In this document: positions 7,216-14,743 of the stretch, in pieces | Layout of the letters: each line of letters begins with the position of its first letter | Position numbering within the stretch: the first letter of the stretch is position 1 | Assembly: GCA_031284845.1 (NCBI GenBank) | Contig: JAITXH010000103.1 | Coordinates: forward strand, 1 to 21,517 | Direction: 5' to 3' | From: Puniceicoccales bacterium | GTDB taxonomy: Bacteria; Verrucomicrobiota; Verrucomicrobiia; Opitutales; UBA953 | Length of the DNA: 21,517 nt | Program-made: the position numbers and the translations under genes | The notes under the pieces: generated by a model | The model's database searches: none | The model's input: the letters and a program-made list of their open reading frames with translations, nothing else | What the model was told of the DNA's origin: nothing

Positions 7216-9252
7216 TCACACTCCGAAGATGCCCAGGCCGACGAGTTCGGTGCGCACGAGGCTGTCCACGCTGGCCCGCAGTTTAGCGACTTGGGAGGCG
7301 GGGATCGTGGTGTCGGTATCGAGCCACGATTTGATATCTGACCAGACCTTGGGCGACGGGCGGCGCATGCCCAGCAACTCGTCCACCTCGGCAACCAGTG
7401 CCTTGCGCGGTCCGCTGGGTTTGGCCTCGTCGCAGACGATGCGCACAGAAATGTAGTCCGCTTTGAGTTGCGAATCGGCAGGATAGGCGCGCGCTCCGTT
7501 TTCCAGAATGCGCAGGGCCTCTTGCGAGGCACTCACGAAGCGAAGCAAGCGCCCGACTGCGATATAGGCGTGAGGGGAGATCTTGCGCTGGGTGCGCGAG
7601 ATACGTTTGATCTCTTCTCCGAGCGCAATCCGCTCCTCCATGGAGGCTACCGGATATTGCCTGTAGCTGCCGTCTTTATTGAGCACACCACTGCGCTTCT
7701 CCTCCAACTCGCGGACGCGTGCCACGGTAGCGGAATCCGTCCGCGTGGTATGGGTGAAATCGTCAAGGTAGCGCCGCCCGGTCTCCGGGTCGCCGATGGC
7801 GAAATAGGCTGCGGCAACGAGGGCATTGCTGGTGCCATCGGGTTCGTTGAACAAATGCTTATTGCTCGACTGCAAACTCCGGTAAGTGGCGATGGCATCC
7901 TGCGGACGGCGTGCGCGGATGAACGACTCGATGAGCAGCGAGGCGAACACGTTTTGATTAAAGGTATTCCACTCCGCTGCTTCAAGATCCACGGCGGAAT
8001 TGCCATTTCCAAGTTTCCGCGTGGCGGTGGTGCCGGAACGCTTGGAAGCGATGCGGAAACAGGTGTCGGCTACAGCGGGCAGGCCGCGCTCGGAAGCAAA
8101 GGTGGCCAACGCCAGCACTGCGGACTGCTTGGTGCCGAATCTGGCGAGATAATCTTTCAACTCGCGCTCAAACATGTCTTGCCGCTCGGTAGCATTGAGC
8201 AGGTAGAGCCGGTGAACACGGGGATAGGGATTATCGGGAAACTCACTGATGCGCTGTTGGGCCACGGAGAGCGCCAGATCAACCTTGCCCAGCTCGGTGT
8301 AAAACCGGCACAACTGGGCTAGGATGGCATCGCGCTCCATGCCTTTGAAAGCGAAGGTGGCACCGGAAAGCGCGTCAATACCTCCGTCCGGAAATCCGCC
8401 ATAAAAATAAGCGCGGGCTTTGAGAAGAGTGGCCTGAGAGGTTTTGAATCCGTTGCGCTGGAGCACATCCACTGTCGTCGTGTAATCGCCTATGGCGTTT
8501 GAGGCGATCGCGACGTGCAGCACGAGGGCGTCGCGCACATAGGTGGACAGGCCTTCGCGCTTGAGCCACTCTTTGGCTGTCTGGGCGACCTCGCGATCGC
8601 GTTGGCTGCCTTCGAGCAGTTGGAAATATCTGGCCAGATAATCGCCGAGTGCCGGATCATCCATCTTCACAAAGCGGAGGCCGTAGGCGAGCGTGGTAAT
8701 GGCCTCGTCCGTCTTCCCCAAATGGCCACTGAGCATTTCGGCAAAACACAGGCGCGCCTTGGCGCTGGCTGGATTGCACCGCACGGCGAGTTGGATGGCC
8801 TTGCCCGCGCCCTGGATGTCCTTTCTGGCAAGCGCAGCCTCAGCCACGGTGTAAAAGCTGTTGCCAAGGCGCACAAGGTGCTCGGCATAAATTTGCCGGG
8901 CGTATTGCGGATTGTCGTCGAGGTTGGCGAGTGTGAGGCGCACGAGTTGGCGCAACACGACATTCTCCAGCGACGCTACGCGCCCATACATGCGCCGGGT
9001 GTAGGCGGCGACTTCCTCGGCGCTGCCGTTGATGGGAAACTCGAGCAGGAAAATGACGTCCATCGCGTCGCTGCCTTTGATGGCCTGCTCCTGAGGCGAC
9101 AGGCTTACAGGCTCTTGTTCTGCCACAGCGGGCTGCCTTTCGGATATCCGGGGCGAGGCGACTTCAGAGGGGGTTGGAGCCACCGGAGCTGTCTGCGCAA
9201 AGGAGACAAGGGGTGCTGCGGCGGCGATAAGAACGGATAAATGACGTTTCAT
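7216..9252 (-). CDS. Secreted or periplasmic TPR-type helical repeat protein of unknown function
   Basis: I do not recognise a named family. The 678-residue protein starts MKRHLSVLIAAAAPLVSFAQ, a convincing Sec signal peptide with likely cleavage after FAQ or soon after. A short Pro/Ser-rich segment (about 20-55) follows. The remainder, roughly residues 80-600, is alpha-helical with TPR-like spacing, for example AEAALARKDIQGAGKAIQLAVRCNP and RFYTELGKVDLALSVAQQRI. No catalytic motif or membrane anchor is apparent. I chose this ATG over one 16 codons upstream because it starts directly at the signal peptide and is preceded by CACC. It lies 44 nt after thiL and 34 nt before sufE, so it probably shares their transcript. 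A scaffold or protein-interaction role in the envelope is inference. Confidence 0.8.
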   Translation of the reverse strand: MKRHLSVLIAAAAPLVSFAQTAPVAPTPSEVASPRISERQPAVAEQEPVSLSPQEQAIKGSDAMDVIFLLEFPINGSAEEVAAYTRRMYGRVASLENVVLRQLVRLTLANLDDNPQYARQIYAEHLVRLGNSFYTVAEAALARKDIQGAGKAIQLAVRCNPASAKARLCFAEMLSGHLGKTDEAITTLAYGLRFVKMDDPALGDYLARYFQLLEGSQRDREVAQTAKEWLKREGLSTYVRDALVLHVAIASNAIGDYTTTVDVLQRNGFKTSQATLLKARAYFYGGFPDGGIDALSGATFAFKGMERDAILAQLCRFYTELGKVDLALSVAQQRISEFPDNPYPRVHRLYLLNATERQDMFERELKDYLARFGTKQSAVLALATFASERGLPAVADTCFRIASKRSGTTATRKLGNGNSAVDLEAAEWNTFNQNVFASLLIESFIRARRPQDAIATYRSLQSSNKHLFNEPDGTSNALVAAAYFAIGDPETGRRYLDDFTHTTRTDSATVARVRELEEKRSGVLNKDGSYRQYPVASMEERIALGEEIKRISRTQRKISPHAYIAVGRLLRFVSASQEALRILENGARAYPADSQLKADYISVRIVCDEAKPSGPRKALVAEVDELLGMRRPSPKVWSDIKSWLDTDTTIPASQVAKLRASVDSLVRTELVGLGIFGV

Positions 9253-9296
9253 GGTGATAAAGACGGGGTGTAACAAAACAAACTTCGCGCAGGTGC

Positions 9297-10277
9297 TCAA
9301 CGCTCAAAATGCCGGTATCCGCGCAGCCGGGCGTCAATCGGGCTACCTGTCTTCACATCGAGCAAGCGCCCACCCGGCGACTCTTGCGCCGGGATGATAT
9401 TGCCGATGCGGGTCAAGGCTTCGCCCGGAAACGCCTCATGCCAGGCGGCAAGCAGTGGAGCGACGAGCCGGGACTCCACGGCGACGAGCAATTCGTAATC
9501 TTCGCCATCATTCAAAGCGCGGCACAGCGCTTCGTCTGCATCGCCGGACATCTGCCGGGCAGCCGCCGAGACCGGAATACTCGCGGTATCAAGCAGGGCA
9601 TCTGCCCCGGCGGGCAACATGGCGGGAATATCCTTCGCCAGCCCGTCTGAGATATCCATGCCGGCACGCACTTCCGGTCGGGCGGCGAGCCAACGCCCTT
9701 CTGCCAGGCGGGGTGTAAAGGCGTAGTGCTTCCCCGCCAGACTCCCACCCAACTCTCCGGTAACCAGTAGGGCATCGCCCACGAATGCGCCCTGGCGCAA
9801 CAACGGTTTTTCCGCAAATCCGGTCAAAGAGAGTGTGGCGCAAAAAAAGCCTTCCGGTGCGGCGGCAATGTCTCCGCCAGCCAACTCCACGCCCCATGCG
9901 CGGCAACTCTCAGCGACGCCGTCGAAGAACTCTGCCATCCAGCCCACGGCAACATCCGGGCCGATTATCAGGCTCAAGACGGCGTCGGCAGGCGTGCCGC
10001 CCATCGCGGCGATATCGCTCAAATTGCGTTTGATGAGTTTGGCTCCCGCAGCGCGAGGTGTCACGGAATCGTCGAAATGACGCCCCCACAGGACGCTGTC
10101 TGTGGTGACCAGACGCGCTCCGGGCAAAGGCCGTGCGGGCAGCACCGCGCAATCGTCGCCGATACCACGCGGGGAAGGTGCCGTCACATCGCCAAGCCAT
10201 TTGCGGATATGCTCTATTAAACCGCATTCTCCCAGGGCGGCGATGGATTGTGCGGCATCTGCGGTGAACGGGGGCAT
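9297..10277 (-). CDS. thiL: Thiamine-monophosphate kinase
   Basis: ThiL phosphorylates thiamine monophosphate to thiamine diphosphate, the active cofactor, with ATP in the cytoplasm. The 326-residue protein has the normal length and the ordered AIR-synthase-like motifs: GIGDDCAVL (38-46), TTDSVLWGRHF (58-68), DIAAMGGTPADAV (88-100), AGGD (133-136), GMDISDGLAKDIP (206-218) and NDGEDYELL (256-264). The aspartates in GIGDD, TTD, GGD and DISDG are expected to bind Mg-ATP. It begins 12 nt after the nuoF stop codon and has no Shine-Dalgarno, which suggests it is read from the nuo transcript. No other thiamine gene and no TPP riboswitch is visible, so its place here seems to be a matter of genome arrangement rather than a pathway operon. 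Confidence 0.95.
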   Translation of the reverse strand: MPPFTADAAQSIAALGECGLIEHIRKWLGDVTAPSPRGIGDDCAVLPARPLPGARLVTTDSVLWGRHFDDSVTPRAAGAKLIKRNLSDIAAMGGTPADAVLSLIIGPDVAVGWMAEFFDGVAESCRAWGVELAGGDIAAAPEGFFCATLSLTGFAEKPLLRQGAFVGDALLVTGELGGSLAGKHYAFTPRLAEGRWLAARPEVRAGMDISDGLAKDIPAMLPAGADALLDTASIPVSAAARQMSGDADEALCRALNDGEDYELLVAVESRLVAPLLAAWHEAFPGEALTRIGNIIPAQESPGGRLLDVKTGSPIDARLRGYRHFER

Positions 10278-10289
10278 AGGGGAAAATGG

Positions 10290-11642
10290 TCAAACGAGCC
10301 GCAAAGAGAACGGCGAGGGTTGCCCCGTGTTGCGCCGGCGTATGGACTCGAGATACTCGTCGCGAAACTTCGGCACGGCAGATTGCACAGGCCAGGCCAC
10401 CGCCTCGCCGTGTGCGCATATCGTGCGCCCGGCCACCTGGTCGGCGATGTCTTTGAGCAACGGCACATCGTCTTCGCGCCCGCCACCCGCCGCGATGCGC
10501 TTTGTAATGCGGGAGAGCCACAGCGAACCTTCCCGGCACGGTGTGCACTGCCCACAGCTTTCGTGAGCGTAAAAGGCATTCAGATTCGCCAGTGCCTGCA
10601 CCATCTCCACAGAATCGTCCATCACGATGACGCCACCGGTGCCAAGCCCGGTGCCGCATGCGGCGATGGAGTTGGCATCGAGCGGGATGTCTTCCAGCGC
10701 CCAATCAAAAACGGAGCCATCGGCAAGTTTACCTTGAAAGCGCTCGCCGAACTTGAGGATTTTCGTCGAAGAGCCGCCGGGGATGATCGCCTTGAATTTG
10801 CGCCCGTCGAGCGGTCCGCCGCAAAGCCCGAAAAGCAGGTCGCCGAAGGTGGCCTTCCCGGCTTCGATTTCGTAAAGGCCGGGGCGCTTGACGAGGCCGC
10901 TCACACCCCAGATGTGCGTGCCGCTGTCCCCGGGGATGCCGATTTTGGCAAATTCCGCCCCGCCCATCTCGATGACGTGCCGGACTTGCGCCATCGTCTC
11001 GACGTTGTTGACGATGGTGGGGCAATTATAAAGGCCGAGGACGGCTGGGAAATAAGGCGGTTTGACGCGTGGGTAGCCGCGCTTGCCTTCGAGCGATTCG
11101 ATGAGACCCGTCTCTTCGCCGCACACGTAGCAGCCGCCTCCGCGATGCACGACAATCTCCACGGAGTAAGTGGAGCCGAGGATATTCGCGCCGCAAAAAT
11201 GATGTGCCTTGGCCTCGGCAATAGCGGCTTCGAGGAGTCTTGCACCGTGTTGGAATTCGCCCCGGATGTAGATGAACGCCTGCCGGGCCTGGATGGCATA
11301 TGCCGTGATGAGTGCGCCCTCGATTATCTGATGCGGGTCGTGGTAAATGAGCTGCCGGTCTTTGAACGTGCCCGGCTCGGACTCATCGGCATTGACGACG
11401 AGATAGACAGGCTTGCCGGACTTGCGGTCGAGAAAAGACCATTTGACCCCGGCAGGGAAACCCGCACCACCGCGCCCGCGCAGTCCCGATGCTTTCACCT
11501 CTGCACAGACTTGTTCCGGTGGCATCGAAAAGGCTTTCTTCAACGCCACATAGCCGCCGTGCCGCAGGTAACAATCAATGCCGGTCGTGTAGTCCGGCTT
11601 GCCAATATTGGCGTAAAGTATGCGTCGCTCCCGGACTGGCAT
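10290..11642 (-). CDS. nuoF: NADH-quinone oxidoreductase subunit F (NADH-binding, FMN and 4Fe-4S)
   Basis: NuoF is the peripheral-arm subunit of respiratory complex I that oxidises NADH through FMN and passes electrons to the Fe-S chain. The 450-residue protein has the FMN/NADH motifs GLRGRGGAGFPAG (53-65), NADESEPGTFKDR (84-96) and GCYVCGEETGLIESLEG (170-186). The N3 cluster ligands are C363, C366 and C369 in ESCGQCTPCREG, plus C409 in TICAHGEA. All key residues are present, so it should be functional. It starts 10 nt after the small lipoprotein gene and ends 12 nt before thiL. nuoG, the usual next gene in many nuo operons, is not here. No Shine-Dalgarno is visible. Confidence 0.97.
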   Translation of the reverse strand: MPVRERRILYANIGKPDYTTGIDCYLRHGGYVALKKAFSMPPEQVCAEVKASGLRGRGGAGFPAGVKWSFLDRKSGKPVYLVVNADESEPGTFKDRQLIYHDPHQIIEGALITAYAIQARQAFIYIRGEFQHGARLLEAAIAEAKAHHFCGANILGSTYSVEIVVHRGGGCYVCGEETGLIESLEGKRGYPRVKPPYFPAVLGLYNCPTIVNNVETMAQVRHVIEMGGAEFAKIGIPGDSGTHIWGVSGLVKRPGLYEIEAGKATFGDLLFGLCGGPLDGRKFKAIIPGGSSTKILKFGERFQGKLADGSVFDWALEDIPLDANSIAACGTGLGTGGVIVMDDSVEMVQALANLNAFYAHESCGQCTPCREGSLWLSRITKRIAAGGGREDDVPLLKDIADQVAGRTICAHGEAVAWPVQSAVPKFRDEYLESIRRRNTGQPSPFSLRLV

Positions 11643-11652
11643 AAGGGTCTAT

Positions 11653-12123
11653 TCAGTTTTGGCTCGCTGCCGGAGGCGCATCCACCTTTTCCAGAACTCT
11701 GGGCGTAAAGGAGCGCTTGTATTTGACGAGAAACGGCAACAGCCCCCTTTCGTGCAAATCGTCGAGAGGATACCCCTTGCCTACGATGTTGATGATTTCC
11801 TTGGCATTGCCGCCGTAGCCCAACAAATAGAGCGTTTTCATGTCCGCGAGGTAGAAAAGCTCCGCAGGCGCATTGGCATGGTTGATCTTGTAGAAATTGA
11901 GCGATTCTGCGTTCCAGCGTTCAATGACGCCGCCCCGCGTGAGCGCGCTGTGGTCAGTCTCAAATATCACACTCGCCGCAGCGCCGGCATCAGAGCTGTC
12001 GCGCACCCAAAAACCGACAACGGGGTCAACGGAGACGACTGCATCCGGTTTCTTATTACTGGCACAGCCCTGCCACATCGTAGCAGTGAGGAGAAGGAGG
12101 AAAATCGCAGTGAAGTTTTTCAT
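11653..12123 (-). CDS. Small probable lipoprotein between nuoE and nuoF
   Basis: The 156-residue protein is not one I recognise. It starts MKNFTAIFLLLLTATMWQGCASNKK. This is a short basic N-region and hydrophobic core, then a cysteine (C20) at a lipobox-like site, although WQGC is an unusual version of the L-A/S-G-C box. The mature part is soluble and looks beta-rich: PVVGFWVRDSS contains a G-x-W as found at the start of lipocalin-like barrels, followed by SVIFETDHSAL, RWNAESLNFYKI and KTLYLLGYGG. A lipocalin-like fold is a guess from this pattern only. The gene lies 127 bp after nuoE and 10 nt before nuoF, so it is probably co-transcribed with complex I genes. No Shine-Dalgarno precedes the ATG. 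Confidence 0.72.
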   Translation of the reverse strand: MKNFTAIFLLLLTATMWQGCASNKKPDAVVSVDPVVGFWVRDSSDAGAAASVIFETDHSALTRGGVIERWNAESLNFYKINHANAPAELFYLADMKTLYLLGYGGNAKEIINIVGKGYPLDDLHERGLLPFLVKYKRSFTPRVLEKVDAPPAASQN

Positions 12124-12222
12124 ATGGCGTGAGTGTGTTGTTCAGAAGAGAATCAGTTTTTCCAGCCGCGAACGAAACGGAAAATCCGCAGCAGCGCAAG
12201 GGAACTAATCCGCCTGCTTCAT

Positions 12223-12234
12223 GAGGCATGCCTC
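12223..12234. repeat. Perfect 12-bp palindrome in the nuoE-lipoprotein gap
   Basis: GAGGCATGCCTC is a perfect palindrome with no loop, 17 bp downstream of the nuoE stop. Without a loop or T-run it is not a typical terminator. It could be a protein-binding site or chance. Confidence 0.3.
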
Positions 12235-12250
12235 GAGACACTGCAACCGT

Positions 12251-12793
12251 TTATCCGTTCCATCCCGGTGTGCCGGGCACAGGCGGTGCTTTGCCGTAAG
12301 CGGCATCGCCCAACGAGGCACGCACAGCGGCGGCAAGCTCCTCTGCCTTGTCCGGCGTGACACCCTCGTGCAACGCATGATCTACTTGGACAACAGGCCC
12401 GGTGCCACAGGAGGCGATACACTCCACAAATTCCAGTGAGATGTCCCCGTCGGCGCTTGTCCCGCCGCGTTGGCAGCCAAACGCTTTTTCCAGAGCCTCC
12501 ATCGTGTGATAAGCACCACGCAATGCGCACGAGAGCGTGCGGCAGACGCGCACTTGACGGCGCCCTGCGGGCTGCTGGCGGAACATCGGGTAAAAGGTGA
12601 CGACGCCGAGCACCTCGACCGGCGTAGTGCCAGTCTGCCCGGCAACCCACTGGATGCCCTCGTCGCTAATCCAGCCAAACGTCTCCTGCACGAGATGAAG
12701 GAGCGGCAGCACGGCGCTGCGCTTCTCAGGATAGCGGGCGATGATCTCAGAGGCTTTGTCGTCGAGTGCCCCGGATGCGAGTGCGGAAGACAT
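12251..12793 (-). CDS. nuoE: NADH-quinone oxidoreductase subunit E (2Fe-2S)
   Basis: NuoE is the thioredoxin-like subunit of complex I that carries the N1a 2Fe-2S cluster next to NuoF. The 180-residue protein has the family start region (ASEIIARYPEKRSAVLPLLHLVQE), TTPVEVLGVVTFYPMF (56-71) and all four cluster ligands: C84 and C89 in CRTLSCALRG, C125 and C129 in CIASCG. The frame stays open 49 codons upstream, but the extra part has no homology features and would extend into the urtB control region, so I chose the internal ATG. It is the first gene of the minus-strand set running to coaB and is divergent from urtB, with about 156 bp between the two starts. No Shine-Dalgarno is visible. nuoA-D and nuoG-N are not in the window. 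Confidence 0.95.
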   Translation of the reverse strand: MSSALASGALDDKASEIIARYPEKRSAVLPLLHLVQETFGWISDEGIQWVAGQTGTTPVEVLGVVTFYPMFRQQPAGRRQVRVCRTLSCALRGAYHTMEALEKAFGCQRGGTSADGDISLEFVECIASCGTGPVVQVDHALHEGVTPDKAEELAAAVRASLGDAAYGKAPPVPGTPGWNG

Positions 12794-12889
12794 GTTGGAA
12801 ACGGTGAAATTCTGGCGCGGCGTCAATTTGGAAATCGTCCTTATTTCTGACTGCTGCCATGCCGCCAACGCTGAAGTTTCCGACGATAA

Positions 12890-12913
12890 ACGCAAGTGAT
12901 GTTTTGTTTGCGT
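12890..12913. promoter_or_regulatory. Operator-like inverted repeat between nuoE and urtB
   Basis: ACGCAA (12890-12895) and TTGCGT (12908-12913) form a perfect 6-bp inverted repeat separated by 12 nt, so half-site centres are 18 bp apart. It lies about 37 bp upstream of the urtB start in the divergent nuoE-urtB region. The geometry suits a dimeric regulator, but no specific regulator consensus is recognised and chance cannot be excluded. Confidence 0.25.
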
Positions 12914-12933
12914 ATTTTGAGGCACAGCAGGGA

Positions 12934-12950
12934 TTGGCAAGGTTCGTGCA
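12934..12950 (+). promoter_or_regulatory. Sigma-54-like -24/-12 element at the urtB start
   Basis: TTGGCAAGGTTCGTGCA matches the sigma-54 consensus YTGGCACGrNNNTTGCW at all but two determined positions. It has the invariant GG (12936-12937) and GC (12948-12949) exactly 10 nt apart. The predicted transcription start near 12961 falls after the ATG at 12950 and next to an in-frame GTG at 12962. If real, it would give a nearly leaderless urtB message or a later start. Nitrogen-controlled urea transport makes sigma-54 plausible, but the overlap with the start argues for caution. Confidence 0.25.
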
Positions 12951-14692
12951 TGACGGTTATCGTGCTAAGAAAACATACGCATTGGGTAGTGTTTTATTTC
13001 TGTTTACTGGCGGGAGTGCTCATTTTTGAGCACCCGCTTTACGCACAAGCCCCTACTTTGCGTGAAGCGCTGGCGGAAGTGCTTCCCAGCGACACTACGG
13101 CACATGACCGGTTTTTCAATCAACTCGCCGCCGCGGAAAAGTTCGACGATACCACACGCAACCTCCTTATCCTCTGGCGCAACGAAGAATTAATGCTCTA
13201 TACCGATGCCGCCGGAAAAGCGATCCCTGTGTCCATTGATACGCCTGACGCCAATGGCAAAAGCCACCTCTTTTCCGTCGCTACTGGGCAGGCACTCAAC
13301 GATGCCGCGGGTGCGCCCGTGCTGGCAGAAGCCTCTGCACTCACCCCCATTGACAGTGACGCCACACTGCGCAAAAAAATACAGCGCGCAATGGACCTTG
13401 CGGACATCTCCAGCGCGAATCCGGACACACGCAAACTCGCCGCACGTAAATTGGGCACATCGCAACGCAAGGAAAACCTGTCGCTCCTTGAGGCTCGCTT
13501 ACTTAAAGAATCCGATAAATCGGTCAGAAAATCGCTGGCCGAGGCATGTGCGCTCATCCGGTTGACAGACTTTTCCTCCCCTAAAACACAAATCGCCGCC
13601 GCCAACGAACTTGCCGAATTGGACTGCCTGGGCGCTACGGAGGCTTTGCGCGCACTGGCCGCCAACGACCAGATGGATATCAGCGTGCGAAAAGCCGCCG
13701 CAAAAGCCCAAAAATCCATCCGCGACTACAAGGATCTGGTGAACTTTTTCGGCACAATTTTCCGCGGCACCAGCTTAGGCTCGATCTTACTTGTCGCCGC
13801 ACTTGGGCTGGCGGTGACGTTTGGACTGATGGGCATTATAAATATGGCCCACGGCGAAATGATCACCGTGGGCGCTTACGCTGCCTATGTCGTCGAAAAC
13901 ATTTTCCGCAACGGGCTGGCCCTCTCACCGCTAGGCATACCGATAAGCATACCGGGGATGCACGCTGGCGAGGGCCTTTTCCAGTGGTATTTCGCAGTGG
14001 CCATCCCGGTGTCGTTTTGCGCGGCGGCACTGGCAGGCCTCATCATTGAGCGTCTGGTGATTTGCCACCTTTACCAGCGCGCCTTGGAGTCGCTGCTGGC
14101 GACATGGGGCATATCGCTCGTCTTGCAACAGTTGTTCCGGGTCGTCTTCGGCGCAAACAACGTGCAGGTCAACTCACCTTCATGGCTCATGGGGAACTTC
14201 ACCGTGAGCGATGTGACTCTGGGCTACAACCGGCTTTTTGTCATCGCCTTTGCCGTGCTCATCGTAGTGGGGACATGGCTCCTCCTTTCCAAGACACGGC
14301 TGGGGCTGCTGATACGTTCCGTGACTCAAGACCGGGATATGGCAGCGTGCATGGGAGTGCCCACGCGCCGTGTGAATATGCTGACGTTTGCCTTCGGCTC
14401 CGGGTTGGCAGGGCTGGCAGGCGCCTTCCTCTCGCAAATCGGTAACGTAGGTCCCGGCCTGGGGCAAAACTTCATCGTGGACAACTTCATGACCGTGGTC
14501 GTGGGCGGCGTAGGCAGCATTGTGGGCACCGTCATCTCGGCCTTGAGCATCGGGATATCGGACCAAGTGCTGCAACAGATACTGGAGTCCCCCGTGCTGG
14601 GCAAGATCATGGTGCTCATCGCCATCATCCTGTTTCTGCAATGGAAGCCAAGCGGCCTCTTCCCCACGCGCTCCCGCAGCCTCGATTCCTGA
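12950..14692 (+). CDS. urtB: Urea ABC transporter permease UrtB with exported N-terminal helical domain
   Basis: UrtB is one of two membrane subunits of the high-affinity urea importer, in the branched-chain amino acid (LivH) permease family. The 580-residue form has a signal-type segment (about 1-34, ending near LYAQA). An extracytoplasmic alpha-helical region (about 35-262) follows, with HEAT-like stretches such as SVRKSLAEACALIRL and ISVRKAAAKAQKSI. The permease domain (about 268-570) has GLMGIINMAHGEMITVGAYA near the start and VTQDRDMAACMGV in the cytoplasmic coupling region. An N-terminal extension is usual for UrtB. The frame is open to 12896; I prefer the ATG at 12950, which has AAGG 8 nt upstream and leads into the signal peptide. 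A GTG at 12962 is a further alternative. It heads urtBCDE; urtA is not upstream. Confidence 0.93.
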   Translation: MTVIVLRKHTHWVVFYFCLLAGVLIFEHPLYAQAPTLREALAEVLPSDTTAHDRFFNQLAAAEKFDDTTRNLLILWRNEELMLYTDAAGKAIPVSIDTPDANGKSHLFSVATGQALNDAAGAPVLAEASALTPIDSDATLRKKIQRAMDLADISSANPDTRKLAARKLGTSQRKENLSLLEARLLKESDKSVRKSLAEACALIRLTDFSSPKTQIAAANELAELDCLGATEALRALAANDQMDISVRKAAAKAQKSIRDYKDLVNFFGTIFRGTSLGSILLVAALGLAVTFGLMGIINMAHGEMITVGAYAAYVVENIFRNGLALSPLGIPISIPGMHAGEGLFQWYFAVAIPVSFCAAALAGLIIERLVICHLYQRALESLLATWGISLVLQQLFRVVFGANNVQVNSPSWLMGNFTVSDVTLGYNRLFVIAFAVLIVVGTWLLLSKTRLGLLIRSVTQDRDMAACMGVPTRRVNMLTFAFGSGLAGLAGAFLSQIGNVGPGLGQNFIVDNFMTVVVGGVGSIVGTVISALSIGISDQVLQQILESPVLGKIMVLIAIILFLQWKPSGLFPTRSRSLDS

Positions 14693-14743
14693 AATCACTC
14701 TTCGGACAAAACAACAACAACGTCACCTCATAAGCACTTTCTC

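Noticed and set aside
9297..10400. TPP riboswitch ahead of thiL
   Set aside because: Only 12 nt separate nuoF and thiL, leaving no room for one.
10248..11708. A 486-codon open frame on the plus strand opposite nuoF
   Set aside because: nuoF is intact with all FMN, NADH and Fe-S motifs; the antisense frame shows no recognisable protein features.
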